Part shown: positions 36,210 to 43,727 of the stretch, piece after piece
How the letters are laid out: every line of letters begins with the position of its first letter
Numbering within the stretch: the first letter of the stretch is position 1
Assembly (NCBI GenBank): GCA_963786625.1
Contig: CAWAZS010000007.1
Location: 1-64,000, forward strand
Origin: CAIWHR01 sp963786625
Lineage (GTDB): Bacteria > Pseudomonadota > Gammaproteobacteria > Burkholderiales > Casimicrobiaceae
DNA length: 64,000 bases
Reading direction: 5' to 3'
Notes under the pieces: generated by a model
Told to the model about the DNA's origin: nothing
What the model saw: only the letters and a program-made list of their open reading frames with translations
Database searches by the model: none
Program-made: the position numbers and the translations under genes

Positions 36210-36589
36210 TGGATCTCGCCGTCGGCGTCATCATCGGCGCCGCGTTCGGCAAGATCGTCGATTCGCTGGTGAAGGACCTGGTGATGCCCGTCGTCAGCAG
36301 GATCTTCGGCGGCCTGGACTTCTCCAACTGGTTCGTCATGCTCGCCAATCCTCCCGCGGGCTACAGCGGGCCGATGACCTACGATGCGCTGACCAAGGCG
36401 GGCGTGCCGCTGTTCGCCTATGGCAATTTCATCACCGTGGCGATCAATTTCCTGATCCTCGCGTTCGTGATCTTCCTGATGGTGAAGCAGGTGAACCGCT
36501 TGAAGCGGGAGCCCCCGCCCGCCGCTCCGGCCGCCCCGCCGGAGGACGTCGTCCTGCTGCGCGAAATCCGCGACGCGCTGAAGAAATAG
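36161..36589 (+). CDS. mscL: Large-conductance mechanosensitive channel
   Basis: The 142-aa MscL protein has the pore helix FREFAVKGNVMDLAVGVIIG, AFGKIVDSLVKDLVMPVV, a second helix FITVAINFLILAFVIFLMVK and the C-terminal bundle LLREIRDALKK. It opens under membrane tension to release solutes during osmotic downshock. The periplasmic loop is longer than in E. coli. The start lies inside the extended glnB frame. Confidence 0.96.
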   Translation: MSFASEFREFAVKGNVMDLAVGVIIGAAFGKIVDSLVKDLVMPVVSRIFGGLDFSNWFVMLANPPAGYSGPMTYDALTKAGVPLFAYGNFITVAINFLILAFVIFLMVKQVNRLKREPPPAAPAAPPEDVVLLREIRDALKK

Positions 36590-36700
36590 GCCGTGCCGGC
36601 GGCCGTGCCGGGCGCGGGTCGGCCGCGGGAGCCGGACACGGAAGGCGCCGGCGCGCGCGCGACGACGGGGACTTTCCTTGTTTGAAATCAAGGACGGGCG

Positions 36701-36729
36701 TTGACCGGCTGCGGGGGGTTTGCCAGAAT
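36701..36729 (+). promoter_or_regulatory. Sigma70 promoter upstream of livJ
   Basis: TTGACC (36701-36706) and CAGAAT (36724-36729) are 17 bases apart, five and four matches to the -35 and -10 consensus. The predicted start lies about 105 bases before the livJ ATG, leaving a moderately long leader. It is the only clear promoter in the 253-base gap after mscL. Confidence 0.65.
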
Positions 36730-36842
36730 CGAGCGAACTTTGAAGGTGCCGGCCGTGCCACGGCCGACACCGCCCAGACGGCCATGGCATTGCCGAAGGT
36801 CGCGTCGTTCCCGTACTTTCATCACGGCTCTGGAGGATTTCC

Positions 36843-38006
36843 ATGCACCACCGCAAACTTCTGCCGGCGCTTGCCGCCGCCATCGGTCTCGCCGCTGCCG
36901 GCTTCGTCGTCCCGGCGCAGGCCGACATCAACGTCGGCGTCACGCTGTCGGCGACCGGCCCGGCCGCGTCGCTCGGTATCCCCGAGAAGAACACCTTCGA
37001 GCTGTTGCCGACCACGATCGGCGGCCAGAAGATCAACTGGATCGTCCTCGACGACGGCTCCGACACCACCAAGGCCGTCACCAACACGAAGAAGCTGATC
37101 TCCGAGGACAAGGTCGACGTCATCGTCGGCTCGACGATCACGCCGAACTCGCTCGCGATGGTCGACGTCGTCGCCGATGCGGAGGTGCCGATGATCTCGA
37201 TGGCGGCATCGGCGCGGATCGTCGATCCGGCCAATCCCAAGACGAAGTGGGTGTTCAAGACCCCGCAGAGCGACTCGCTGATGGCGGACGCGATCGCGAT
37301 CCACATGAAGGCGAACGGCGTGAAGACGATGGGCTACATCGGCTTTGCGGACGGCTACGGCGACGGCTGGCTGGCGGAGATGCGGCGCTCGGCGCAGACC
37401 GCCGGAATCAAGATCGTCGGCGAGGAGAAGTACAACCGCACCGACGCGTCGGTCACCGGGCAGATCCTGAAGCTCGTCGCCGCCAATCCGGACGCGATCC
37501 TGATCGCCGCCGCCGGGACGCCCGGCGCGACGCCGCAGAAGGAGCTCGTCGCGCGCAAGTACAAGGGCAAGATCTACCAGACGCACGGCGTCGCCAATCC
37601 GGACTTCCTGCGCGTCGTCGGCAAGGATGGCGACGGCACGATCCTGCCGATCGGCCCGATGCTCGTCTTCGAGCAGCTGCCCGATTCCAATCCGCTCAAG
37701 AAGTCGGCCGCCGAATACATCAACAAATACGAGGCGAAATACGGCAAGGGCTCGCGGACGACGTTCGGCGGCCATGCGTGGGATGCCGGAGTGATGCTGT
37801 CGGCGACGATTCCCGAGGCGCTGAAGAAGGCGCGGCCGGGCACCAAGGAGTTTCGCCTGGCGTTGCGCGATGCGCTCGAGAACATGAAGGAAGTCGTCGC
37901 GACCCACGGCGTGTACACGATGTCGCCGATCGAGCACAACGGTCTGGACAACCGGGCGCGGACGATGATCAAGATCGAAAACGGCAAGTGGGTTCTGGCG
38001 AAGTGA
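36843..38006 (+). CDS. livJ: Branched-chain amino-acid ABC transporter substrate-binding protein
   Basis: The 387-aa protein begins with a signal peptide (LAAAIGLAAAGFVVPAQA) and has the type-I periplasmic binding fold: INVGVTLSATGPAASLGIPE, VDVIVGSTITPNSLAMVDVV, VPMISMAASARIVDP and TMGYIGFADGYGDGWL. It belongs to the LivJ/LivK group, whose members bind leucine-type amino acids or other small acids, amides or aromatics. The exact ligand is unknown. It begins the transporter block and is closed by a hairpin terminator at 38131-38167. Confidence 0.9.
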   Translation: MHHRKLLPALAAAIGLAAAGFVVPAQADINVGVTLSATGPAASLGIPEKNTFELLPTTIGGQKINWIVLDDGSDTTKAVTNTKKLISEDKVDVIVGSTITPNSLAMVDVVADAEVPMISMAASARIVDPANPKTKWVFKTPQSDSLMADAIAIHMKANGVKTMGYIGFADGYGDGWLAEMRRSAQTAGIKIVGEEKYNRTDASVTGQILKLVAANPDAILIAAAGTPGATPQKELVARKYKGKIYQTHGVANPDFLRVVGKDGDGTILPIGPMLVFEQLPDSNPLKKSAAEYINKYEAKYGKGSRTTFGGHAWDAGVMLSATIPEALKKARPGTKEFRLALRDALENMKEVVATHGVYTMSPIEHNGLDNRARTMIKIENGKWVLAK

Positions 38007-38116
38007 GCCCGGGAGCAGGGGCCCCGCGCAGCGGGGATGCGACCTGGGCGAATCGGCGCTCGCGGCCGACGCGCAGGACACCGCATTCCACGGCGGTGCA
38101 CGAGGCCGCGAAGTGA
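38003..38116 (+). repeat. 114-bp dispersed repeat, copy 1
   Basis: The element covers the livJ stop codon and the start of the gap before livH. Its first 84 or so bases are nearly identical to 39241-39354, including GGGGCCCCGCGCAGCGGGGA, and the last 15 bases GAGGCCGCGAAGTGA agree again. GCGAAGTGA occurs at both ends (37998-38006 and 38108-38116), like a 9-bp target duplication. The centre near 38085-38100 differs between copies. Confidence 0.75.
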
Positions 38117-38130
38117 CCCTGCATTGACGG

Positions 38131-38167
38131 AAAGGCCGGCTGCGGCGCCCCCGTAGCCGGCCTTTTT
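38131..38167 (+). terminator. Intrinsic terminator after livJ
   Basis: AAAGGCCGGCT and AGCCGGCCTTTTT form an 11-base stem with a C-rich loop and a five-T tail. This is a strong Rho-independent terminator between livJ and livH. It would make the binding protein more abundant than the membrane parts, as is common in ABC importers. Confidence 0.85.
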
Positions 38168-38198
38168 GTTGCCCAACCGATTGCCGCACGCACCGTCG

Positions 38199-39236
38199 AT
38201 GGACCTCCCGATCGTCGCGCTGCTCACGCAGGACGGCATCACCAACGGCGCCGTCTACGCGCTGCTGGCGCTGGCGCTGGTGCTGGTCTTCGCGGTCACG
38301 CGGGTGATCTGGATTCCCTCCGGCGAGTTCGTCGCGTATGGAACGCTGACGCTCGCCGGACTGCAGCTCGGCAAGCCCCCCGGGACCATCGGCCTGCTGG
38401 TCGGCATGGCGATCGTGGCGGGCACGATGGAGGCCTTTGCCTGCTGGCGCAGCGGCGAGACACGACGGATCCCCCGGCAGGTCGTGCTGTGGACCGGGTT
38501 CCCGGTCGCGGTGGCCGGCGTCGCGTGGTGGCTCGCCACGCCGGAGCTTCCGTTCTGGGCGCAGATTCTGGTGACGCTGGCGCTGGTCACGGCGCTCGGC
38601 CCGTTGCTCTACCGGATCGCGTACCAGCCGCTGGCCGAGGCCAGCGTGCTGGTGTTGCTGATCGTTTCCGTGGGGGCGCATTTCGCGCTGACCGGCCTCG
38701 GACTCTGGTTCTTCGGCGCCGAAGGCTCGCGGACCCCGGCGTTCTCGGCGGATTCGTTCGAGGTGGGCGGCGTGAACATCAGCGTGCAGAGCCTGCTCGT
38801 CGTGGCGACGAGTCTCGCGCTGATCGCCGCGCTCTATCTCTTCTTCGGGCGCACGCTCTACGGCAAGGCACTCCGCGCGACGGCGCTGAACCGCGTCGGC
38901 GCGCGGCTCGTCGGCATCCCTCCGAATCTCGCGGGATCGCTCACGTTCATGCTGGGCGCGCTGCTGTGCGCGTTCTGCGGCGTACTCATCGGACCGATCA
39001 CGACCGTCTATTACGACTCGGGTTTCCTCGTCAGCCTGAAGGGCTTCGTCGGCGCGATCATCGGCGGACTCGTGAGCTACCCGCTGGCTGCCGCCGGCGC
39101 GCTCCTGGTCGGCCTGCTCGAGGCCTTCGCGTCGTACTGGGCGAGCGGCTTCAAGGAAGTGATCGTCTTCACGATGATCATTCCGGTCCTGCTGTGGCGC
39201 AGCCTGACGACGCACCATCACGAGGAAGAGGAGTAG
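38199..39236 (+). CDS. livH: Branched-chain amino-acid ABC transporter permease LivH
   Basis: This LivH-type permease has about eight membrane segments. It shows ITNGAVYALLALALVLVFAV, IPSGEFVAYGTLTLAGLQL, TALNRVGARLVGIPPNLAGS (the coupling EAA-like loop) and FLVSLKGFVGAIIGGLVSYP. It forms the inner-membrane channel with the LivM domain encoded next. The ATG at 38199 starts MDLPIVALLTQDGITNG, and an ATG further upstream at 38166 lies at the terminator and is less likely. Confidence 0.9.
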   Translation: MDLPIVALLTQDGITNGAVYALLALALVLVFAVTRVIWIPSGEFVAYGTLTLAGLQLGKPPGTIGLLVGMAIVAGTMEAFACWRSGETRRIPRQVVLWTGFPVAVAGVAWWLATPELPFWAQILVTLALVTALGPLLYRIAYQPLAEASVLVLLIVSVGAHFALTGLGLWFFGAEGSRTPAFSADSFEVGGVNISVQSLLVVATSLALIAALYLFFGRTLYGKALRATALNRVGARLVGIPPNLAGSLTFMLGALLCAFCGVLIGPITTVYYDSGFLVSLKGFVGAIIGGLVSYPLAAAGALLVGLLEAFASYWASGFKEVIVFTMIIPVLLWRSLTTHHHEEEE

Positions 39237-39240
39237 CGAC

Positions 39241-39354
39241 GTGAGCCGGGGAGCAGGGGCCCCGCGCAGCGGGGATGCGACCGGGGCGAATCGGCGCTGG
39301 CGGCCGACGCGCCGGTCACCGCAAATCGCGACCGGGATGGAGGCCGCGAAGTGA
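39241..39354 (+). repeat. 114-bp dispersed repeat, copy 2
   Basis: This is the same length and layout as 38003-38116, lying between livH and livMG. It begins five bases after the livH stop, and its last bases supply the ribosome site GGAGG and the GTG start of livMG. GCGACGTGA at its left edge and GCGAAGTGA at its right edge differ in one base. Two copies in one operon suggest duplication or a small mobile cassette. Confidence 0.75.
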
Positions 39355-41129
39355 GCTCCGGTCGCAAGCTGCCCTTCGGCGCGCTGGGACAGATCGCCTT
39401 CGTGGCGGGCCTGATCGGCGTGCCGCTGCTCGCTCCGCAGTTCTGGGTCACGCTCGGCAACTACGTCGGGCTCTACAGCATCGTCGCGCTGGGCCTCGTG
39501 CTGCTGACCGGCGTGGCCGGGCAGACGTCGTTCGGGCAGGCAGCGTTCGTGGGCCTCGGCGCCTACACGACGGCGGTGCTCTCGACGCAGTACGCGCTGT
39601 CCCCATGGCTCACGCTCGTCGTCGGCCTGGGGTTCACGCTGGCCGTCGCGCTGTGCCTCGGCTTCATCACGCTGCGGATGAAGGGCCATTACCTTCCCCT
39701 CGCCACGATCGCCTGGGGCATCAGCCTGGCCCTGCTGTTCGGCAATCTGGAGTTCCTCGGCGGCCACACCGGTCTCACCGGCATCCCGGCGCTCGATCTT
39801 TTCGGCCTCGACTTGCGCAACGAGCGCTATTTCTACTTCCTCATCTGGGGCATCGCCATCTCCACGCTGTGGGCGACGCGCAACCTGCTCGACTCGCGGC
39901 CGGGGCGCGCGATCCGGGCGCTGCGCGGCCAGATCGACATGGCCGAAGCCTTCGGCGTGAACGGCGCGCGACTGAAGATCGTCGTCTTCGTCTACGCGGC
40001 GCTGCTCGCCTGCGTGTCGGGATGGCTCTACGCGCACCTGCAGCGCTTCGTGAATCCGACGCCGTTCGGCATCAACCAGGGCATCGAGTACCTGTTCATG
40101 GCGGTGGTCGGCGGCGCCGGCAGCGTGTGGGGCGCGGTGATCGGGGCGACGCTCATCACGCTGGCGAAGCAGGTGCTGCAGGACGTGCTCCCGACGTTGC
40201 TCGGCAAAAGCGGCAACTTCGAGATCGTGGTCTTCGGCGTGCTGATGGTCATCCTGCTGCAGCGTGCGCGCGAGGGCGTCTGGCCGTGGATCGCGCATCT
40301 GTTGCCCACCCGGACGCCGCCGCCCGTGCCCGATGCCGAGGCGCTACCGGCGAGGACCAAGGCGGCATCCACCGGCCCGCTGCTCGAGGTGCGGGCGGCG
40401 CGCAAGCAGTTCGGCGGACTCGTCGCCGTCAACGACCTGTCCTTCGCCATCGAGCCGGGGGAAATCCTCGGACTCATCGGACCGAACGGCGCCGGGAAGA
40501 GCACGATGTTCAACCTGATCTCGGGCGCGCTCGCGCTCACCGCCGGGGAAATCGTCTTCCGGGGCAAATCGGTGGTCGACTGCAAGCCCTACGAGATCGC
40601 GCGCCGCGGCATCGGCCGCACGTTCCAGCACGTGAAGCTGGTGCCGCGGATGACGGTGCTCGAGAACGTCGCGCTCGGCGCTTATCTGCGCGGGAGGGCG
40701 AGCGTCGTCGGCGCGGCGCTGAGGCTCGACCGGGCGGAGGAGGCGCGCACGATGGCCGAGGCGGCGCGGGCGATCGGGCGCGTGGGTCTGCTCGCGCACA
40801 TCCACGACGCCGCCGGCAGCCTGCCGCTGGGCCAGCAGCGCATCGTCGAAATCGCGCGCGCGCTCGCGGCGGACCCGGCGCTGCTGCTGCTGGACGAGCC
40901 GGCGGCGGGACTGCGCTATCTGGAGAAGCAGGAGCTCGCCAAGCTGCTGCGTCAACTCAAGTCCGAGGGCATCACGGTGCTGCTGGTCGAGCACGACATG
41001 GAATTCGTGATGGGTGTCACCGACCGGCTCGTCGTGATGGAATTCGGGCAGAAACTCGCCGAGGGGCTGCCGGCCGACATCCAGCGCAATCCGGCCGTGC
41101 TGGAAGCGTATCTGGGCGGGGTCGTGTGA
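39351..41129 (+). CDS. livMG: Fused LivM permease and LivG ATPase
   Basis: One 592-aa protein joins two normally separate subunits. Residues 1-325 are a LivM permease (LLTGVAGQTSFGQAAFVGLG, LRMKGHYLPLATIAWGISLA, AVVGGAGSVWGAVIGATLIT). Residues about 342-592 are a LivG ATPase with Walker A GPNGAGKSTMF, signature SLPLGQQRIVEIARAL, Walker B LLLLDEPAAGL and H-loop VLLVEHDMEFVMG. A short proline-rich linker (RTPPPVPDAEAL) connects them. The start is a GTG at 39351 behind GGAGG. Fused LivM-LivG proteins are known in some betaproteobacteria. The stop is one base before the first ATG of the triple repeat. Confidence 0.9.
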   Translation: MSSGRKLPFGALGQIAFVAGLIGVPLLAPQFWVTLGNYVGLYSIVALGLVLLTGVAGQTSFGQAAFVGLGAYTTAVLSTQYALSPWLTLVVGLGFTLAVALCLGFITLRMKGHYLPLATIAWGISLALLFGNLEFLGGHTGLTGIPALDLFGLDLRNERYFYFLIWGIAISTLWATRNLLDSRPGRAIRALRGQIDMAEAFGVNGARLKIVVFVYAALLACVSGWLYAHLQRFVNPTPFGINQGIEYLFMAVVGGAGSVWGAVIGATLITLAKQVLQDVLPTLLGKSGNFEIVVFGVLMVILLQRAREGVWPWIAHLLPTRTPPPVPDAEALPARTKAASTGPLLEVRAARKQFGGLVAVNDLSFAIEPGEILGLIGPNGAGKSTMFNLISGALALTAGEIVFRGKSVVDCKPYEIARRGIGRTFQHVKLVPRMTVLENVALGAYLRGRASVVGAALRLDRAEEARTMAEAARAIGRVGLLAHIHDAAGSLPLGQQRIVEIARALAADPALLLLDEPAAGLRYLEKQELAKLLRQLKSEGITVLLVEHDMEFVMGVTDRLVVMEFGQKLAEGLPADIQRNPAVLEAYLGGVV

Positions 41130-41130
41130 G

Positions 41131-41364
41131 ATGAACGGCCCCCACGCTCACTGCGTTCGCTGCCCCCCGGGGGGGCGCACAGTGCCCTTCGGGCGGCCGG
41201 GCGGGCGGATGAACGGCCCCCACGCTCACTGCGTTCGCTGCCCCCCGGGGGGGCGCACAGTGCCCTTCGGGCGGCCGGGCGGGCGGATGAACGGCCCCCA
41301 CGCTCACTGCGTTCGCTGCCCCCCGGGGGGGCGCACAGTGCCCTTCGGGCGGCCGGGCGGGCAC
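41131..41364 (+). repeat. Three tandem copies of a 78-bp repeat between livMG and livF
   Basis: Units at 41131-41208, 41209-41286 and 41287-41364 are identical except for the last two bases of the third. Each begins ATGAACGGCCCCC, has CCCCCCGGGGGGG in the middle and GCGCACAGTGCCC after it. The unit resembles a GC-rich intergenic repeat widespread in Burkholderiales. Because 78 is a multiple of three, the array is one open frame of 78 codons (unit MNGPHAHCVRCPPGGR plus ten residues). Its ATG is two bases after the livMG stop and its TGA (41365-41367) overlaps the livF ATG. Confidence 0.9.
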
Positions 41365-41366
41365 TG

Positions 41367-42116
41367 ATGACGGCGGCCACCGGCGCGCCGCTGCTGGAGG
41401 TGCGCAACCTCCACGTCGCCTACGGCAAGGTCGGCGCCGTGCACGATGTCTCGCTTGCGGTCGCGCCGGGGACCATCGTCTCCGTCATCGGCCCGAACGG
41501 CGCCGGGAAGACCACGCTCCTCGGCGCACTGATGGGGCTGCTGCCGGCGCGGGGCGAGCTCGCCTACCTCGGTGCGCGCGCCAATGCGCTGACCGTCGAG
41601 CAGCGCGTCGCCCGCGGGCTCATTCTCGTTCCGGAGCGGCGCGAGCTCTTCGCCGCGATGAGCGTCGCCGACAATCTCGAGCTCGGCGGGTTCCAGCGCG
41701 CCCGCACCGGCGAGCGCGGCTGGCGCGCGACGTTCGACGAGGTCTACCACCGCTTTCCGCGGCTCAAGGAGCGCCGCGACCAGCTCGCGGGAACCCTGTC
41801 GGGCGGCGAACGCCAGATGCTCGCCATGGGGCGCGCCCTGATGGGGAAGCCGCGCCTGCTCATGCTGGACGAGCCTTCGCTCGGCCTCGCGCCGCTGATC
41901 GTGCGCGAGATCTTCAGCATCATCTCGGAGCTGCGCTCGGCCGGGGTGTCGATCCTGCTGGTCGAGCAGAACGCGCGGGCCGCGCTGCAGGTCTCCGATT
42001 ACGGTTACGTGCTCGAGACGGGCGAGCTGGCGCTCGAGGGCCCGAGCGCCGAGCTTGCAGCGAACCCGCGCGTCGCGGGAACCTATCTCGGCAAGGGAAT
42101 CGCGGCGGCCGGCTGA
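41367..42116 (+). CDS. livF: Branched-chain amino-acid ABC transporter ATPase LivF
   Basis: The 249-aa ATPase has Walker A GPNGAGKTTLLGALMG, signature LSGGERQMLAMGRALM, Walker B LLMLDEPSLGLAPLIVREIF and H-loop LLVEQNARAAL. It pairs with the LivG domain to power import. There is no independent ribosome site in front of the ATG. The start overlaps the stop of the repeat-made frame, so translation may depend on coupling. Confidence 0.92.
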   Translation: MTAATGAPLLEVRNLHVAYGKVGAVHDVSLAVAPGTIVSVIGPNGAGKTTLLGALMGLLPARGELAYLGARANALTVEQRVARGLILVPERRELFAAMSVADNLELGGFQRARTGERGWRATFDEVYHRFPRLKERRDQLAGTLSGGERQMLAMGRALMGKPRLLMLDEPSLGLAPLIVREIFSIISELRSAGVSILLVEQNARAALQVSDYGYVLETGELALEGPSAELAANPRVAGTYLGKGIAAAG

Positions 42117-42250
42117 TCGCGGCCAGCGCAAGTCCCTATGCGCGTCGAGGGCTTGTCGCGGGTCCCTTGCCCCGGCCGGGTTGAACCCACGACAATAGCG
42201 GCACCGCCGGCCGCGCCTCGCCTCCGTCGCGGCTCACTCGAAGGATACCC

Positions 42251-43714
42251 GTGACCGATCTCTCCGTACCTCCCGTCCGCGACGCGTTGCTTGCCGAGGC
42301 CCGCCGCCTGCTGCTCGAACCGGCGGGGCTCGACGACGCCCAGCTTTCGCGCGTGCTCGCGTCGATCCACACGCACGAGGTCGATTTCGCCGATCTCTAT
42401 TTCCAGTATTCGCGGATGGAGAGCTGGAGCCTCGAGGAAGGCATCGTCAAGGCGGGGTCGTTCAACATCGACCGCGGCGTGGGCATTCGCGCCGTGCACG
42501 GCGACAAACAGGCGTTCGCCTATTCCGACGACATCACGCTGACCGCGATGGAGGAGGCCGCGGTCGCCGCACGCGCGATCGGCCGCCAGGGGCAGTCGGC
42601 GAGCGCCGCGCTCGGACGCATCGGCGCCGCGCGCTCGCTGTACGCGCCCGCCGATCCCATCGCCTCGCTGCCCGAGGAGGCCAAGGTGGCGCTGCTCGAG
42701 CGGCTGGAGCGGATGGCCCGCGCGCGCGACCCGCGGGTCGCGCAGGTGATGGCTTCGCTCGCCGGCGAGTACGAGGCGGTGCTGATCGCGCGCAGCGACG
42801 GCGTGCTCGCCGCCGACGTGCGCCCGCTGGTGCGGGTCTCGCTGACCGTGATCGTCGAGGAGGGCGGGCGCCGCGAGCAGGGATACGCGGGCGGCGGCGG
42901 GCGCTTCGACTACGCCTACTTCACCGACGACGTGCTCGAGACCTACGTCGCGCAGGCGGTCGGCCAGGCGCTGCTCAACCTCGGGGCCCGGGATGCGCCG
43001 GCCGGGACGATGACGGTCGTTCTCGGCCACGGCTGGCCGGGCATCCTGCTGCACGAGGCGATTGGCCACGGCCTCGAGGGCGACTTCAACCGCAAGGGGA
43101 CGAGCGCATTCTCGGGCCGGGTCGGCCAGCGGGTCGCCGCGAAGGGGATCACCGTCGTCGACGACGGGACGATCGATCGCCGGCGCGGCTCGCTCAACGT
43201 CGACGACGAAGGCAATCCGACGCAGCGCACGGTGCTGATCGACGACGGCATACTCAAGGGCTACATGCAGGATCGACTGAACGCGCGGCTGATGAACGTG
43301 GCGCCGACCGGCAACGGCCGCCGCGAATCCTTCGCCCATCTGCCGATGCCGCGGATGACGAACACGATCATGCTCGCCGGCAGCCACGACCCGGCGGAGA
43401 TCATCGCGTCGGTTGCCGATGGCCTCTACGCGGCGAATTTCGGCGGCGGGCAGGTCGACATCACCAGCGGCAAGTTCGTGTTCTCGGCGGCGGAAGCGTG
43501 GAAGATCGAGAACGGCAAGCTCGCGTATCCGGTGAAGGGCGCGACGCTGATCGGCAACGGCCCGGATGCGCTGACCCGCGTGTCGATGGTCGGCAGCGAC
43601 CTGGAGATGGACAGCGGCATCGGCACCTGCGGCAAGGACGGCCAGAGCGTGCCGGTGGGTGTCGGGCAGCCGACGCTCAAGATCGACGGGCTGACGGTCG
43701 GCGGGACGGCCTGA
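42251..43714 (+). CDS. tldD: Metalloprotease TldD
   Basis: TldD forms a heterodimeric metalloprotease with TldE/PmbA that cleaves unfolded or modified peptides. The zinc motif is LLHEAIGHGLEGDFNRKGTS, and the C-terminal region has GGGQVDITSGKFVFSAAEAW and GIGTCGKDGQSVPVGVGQPT. The 487-aa length is standard. The start is a GTG at 42251 with AAGGA upstream. It converges on the GGDEF/EAL gene, 14 bases away. In many betaproteobacteria tldD follows yhdP and the nitrilase, which here lie 9 kb further on. Confidence 0.94.
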   Translation: MTDLSVPPVRDALLAEARRLLLEPAGLDDAQLSRVLASIHTHEVDFADLYFQYSRMESWSLEEGIVKAGSFNIDRGVGIRAVHGDKQAFAYSDDITLTAMEEAAVAARAIGRQGQSASAALGRIGAARSLYAPADPIASLPEEAKVALLERLERMARARDPRVAQVMASLAGEYEAVLIARSDGVLAADVRPLVRVSLTVIVEEGGRREQGYAGGGGRFDYAYFTDDVLETYVAQAVGQALLNLGARDAPAGTMTVVLGHGWPGILLHEAIGHGLEGDFNRKGTSAFSGRVGQRVAAKGITVVDDGTIDRRRGSLNVDDEGNPTQRTVLIDDGILKGYMQDRLNARLMNVAPTGNGRRESFAHLPMPRMTNTIMLAGSHDPAEIIASVADGLYAANFGGGQVDITSGKFVFSAAEAWKIENGKLAYPVKGATLIGNGPDALTRVSMVGSDLEMDSGIGTCGKDGQSVPVGVGQPTLKIDGLTVGGTA

Positions 43715-43727
43715 GGCGGCCGGGAAG

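Noticed and set aside
36822..40298. A 1,158-codon frame on the minus strand opposite livJ and livH
   Set aside because: Composition is arginine- and histidine-rich without structure, and the plus strand holds unmistakable transporter genes.
41131..41364. Triple repeat considered as a CRISPR array
   Set aside because: The units are directly adjacent with no spacers, and no cas gene is nearby.
41131..41367. The 78-codon frame of the repeat as an ordinary protein gene
   Set aside because: It consists only of the intergenic repeat unit, and its value is likely in coupling rather than in its product.
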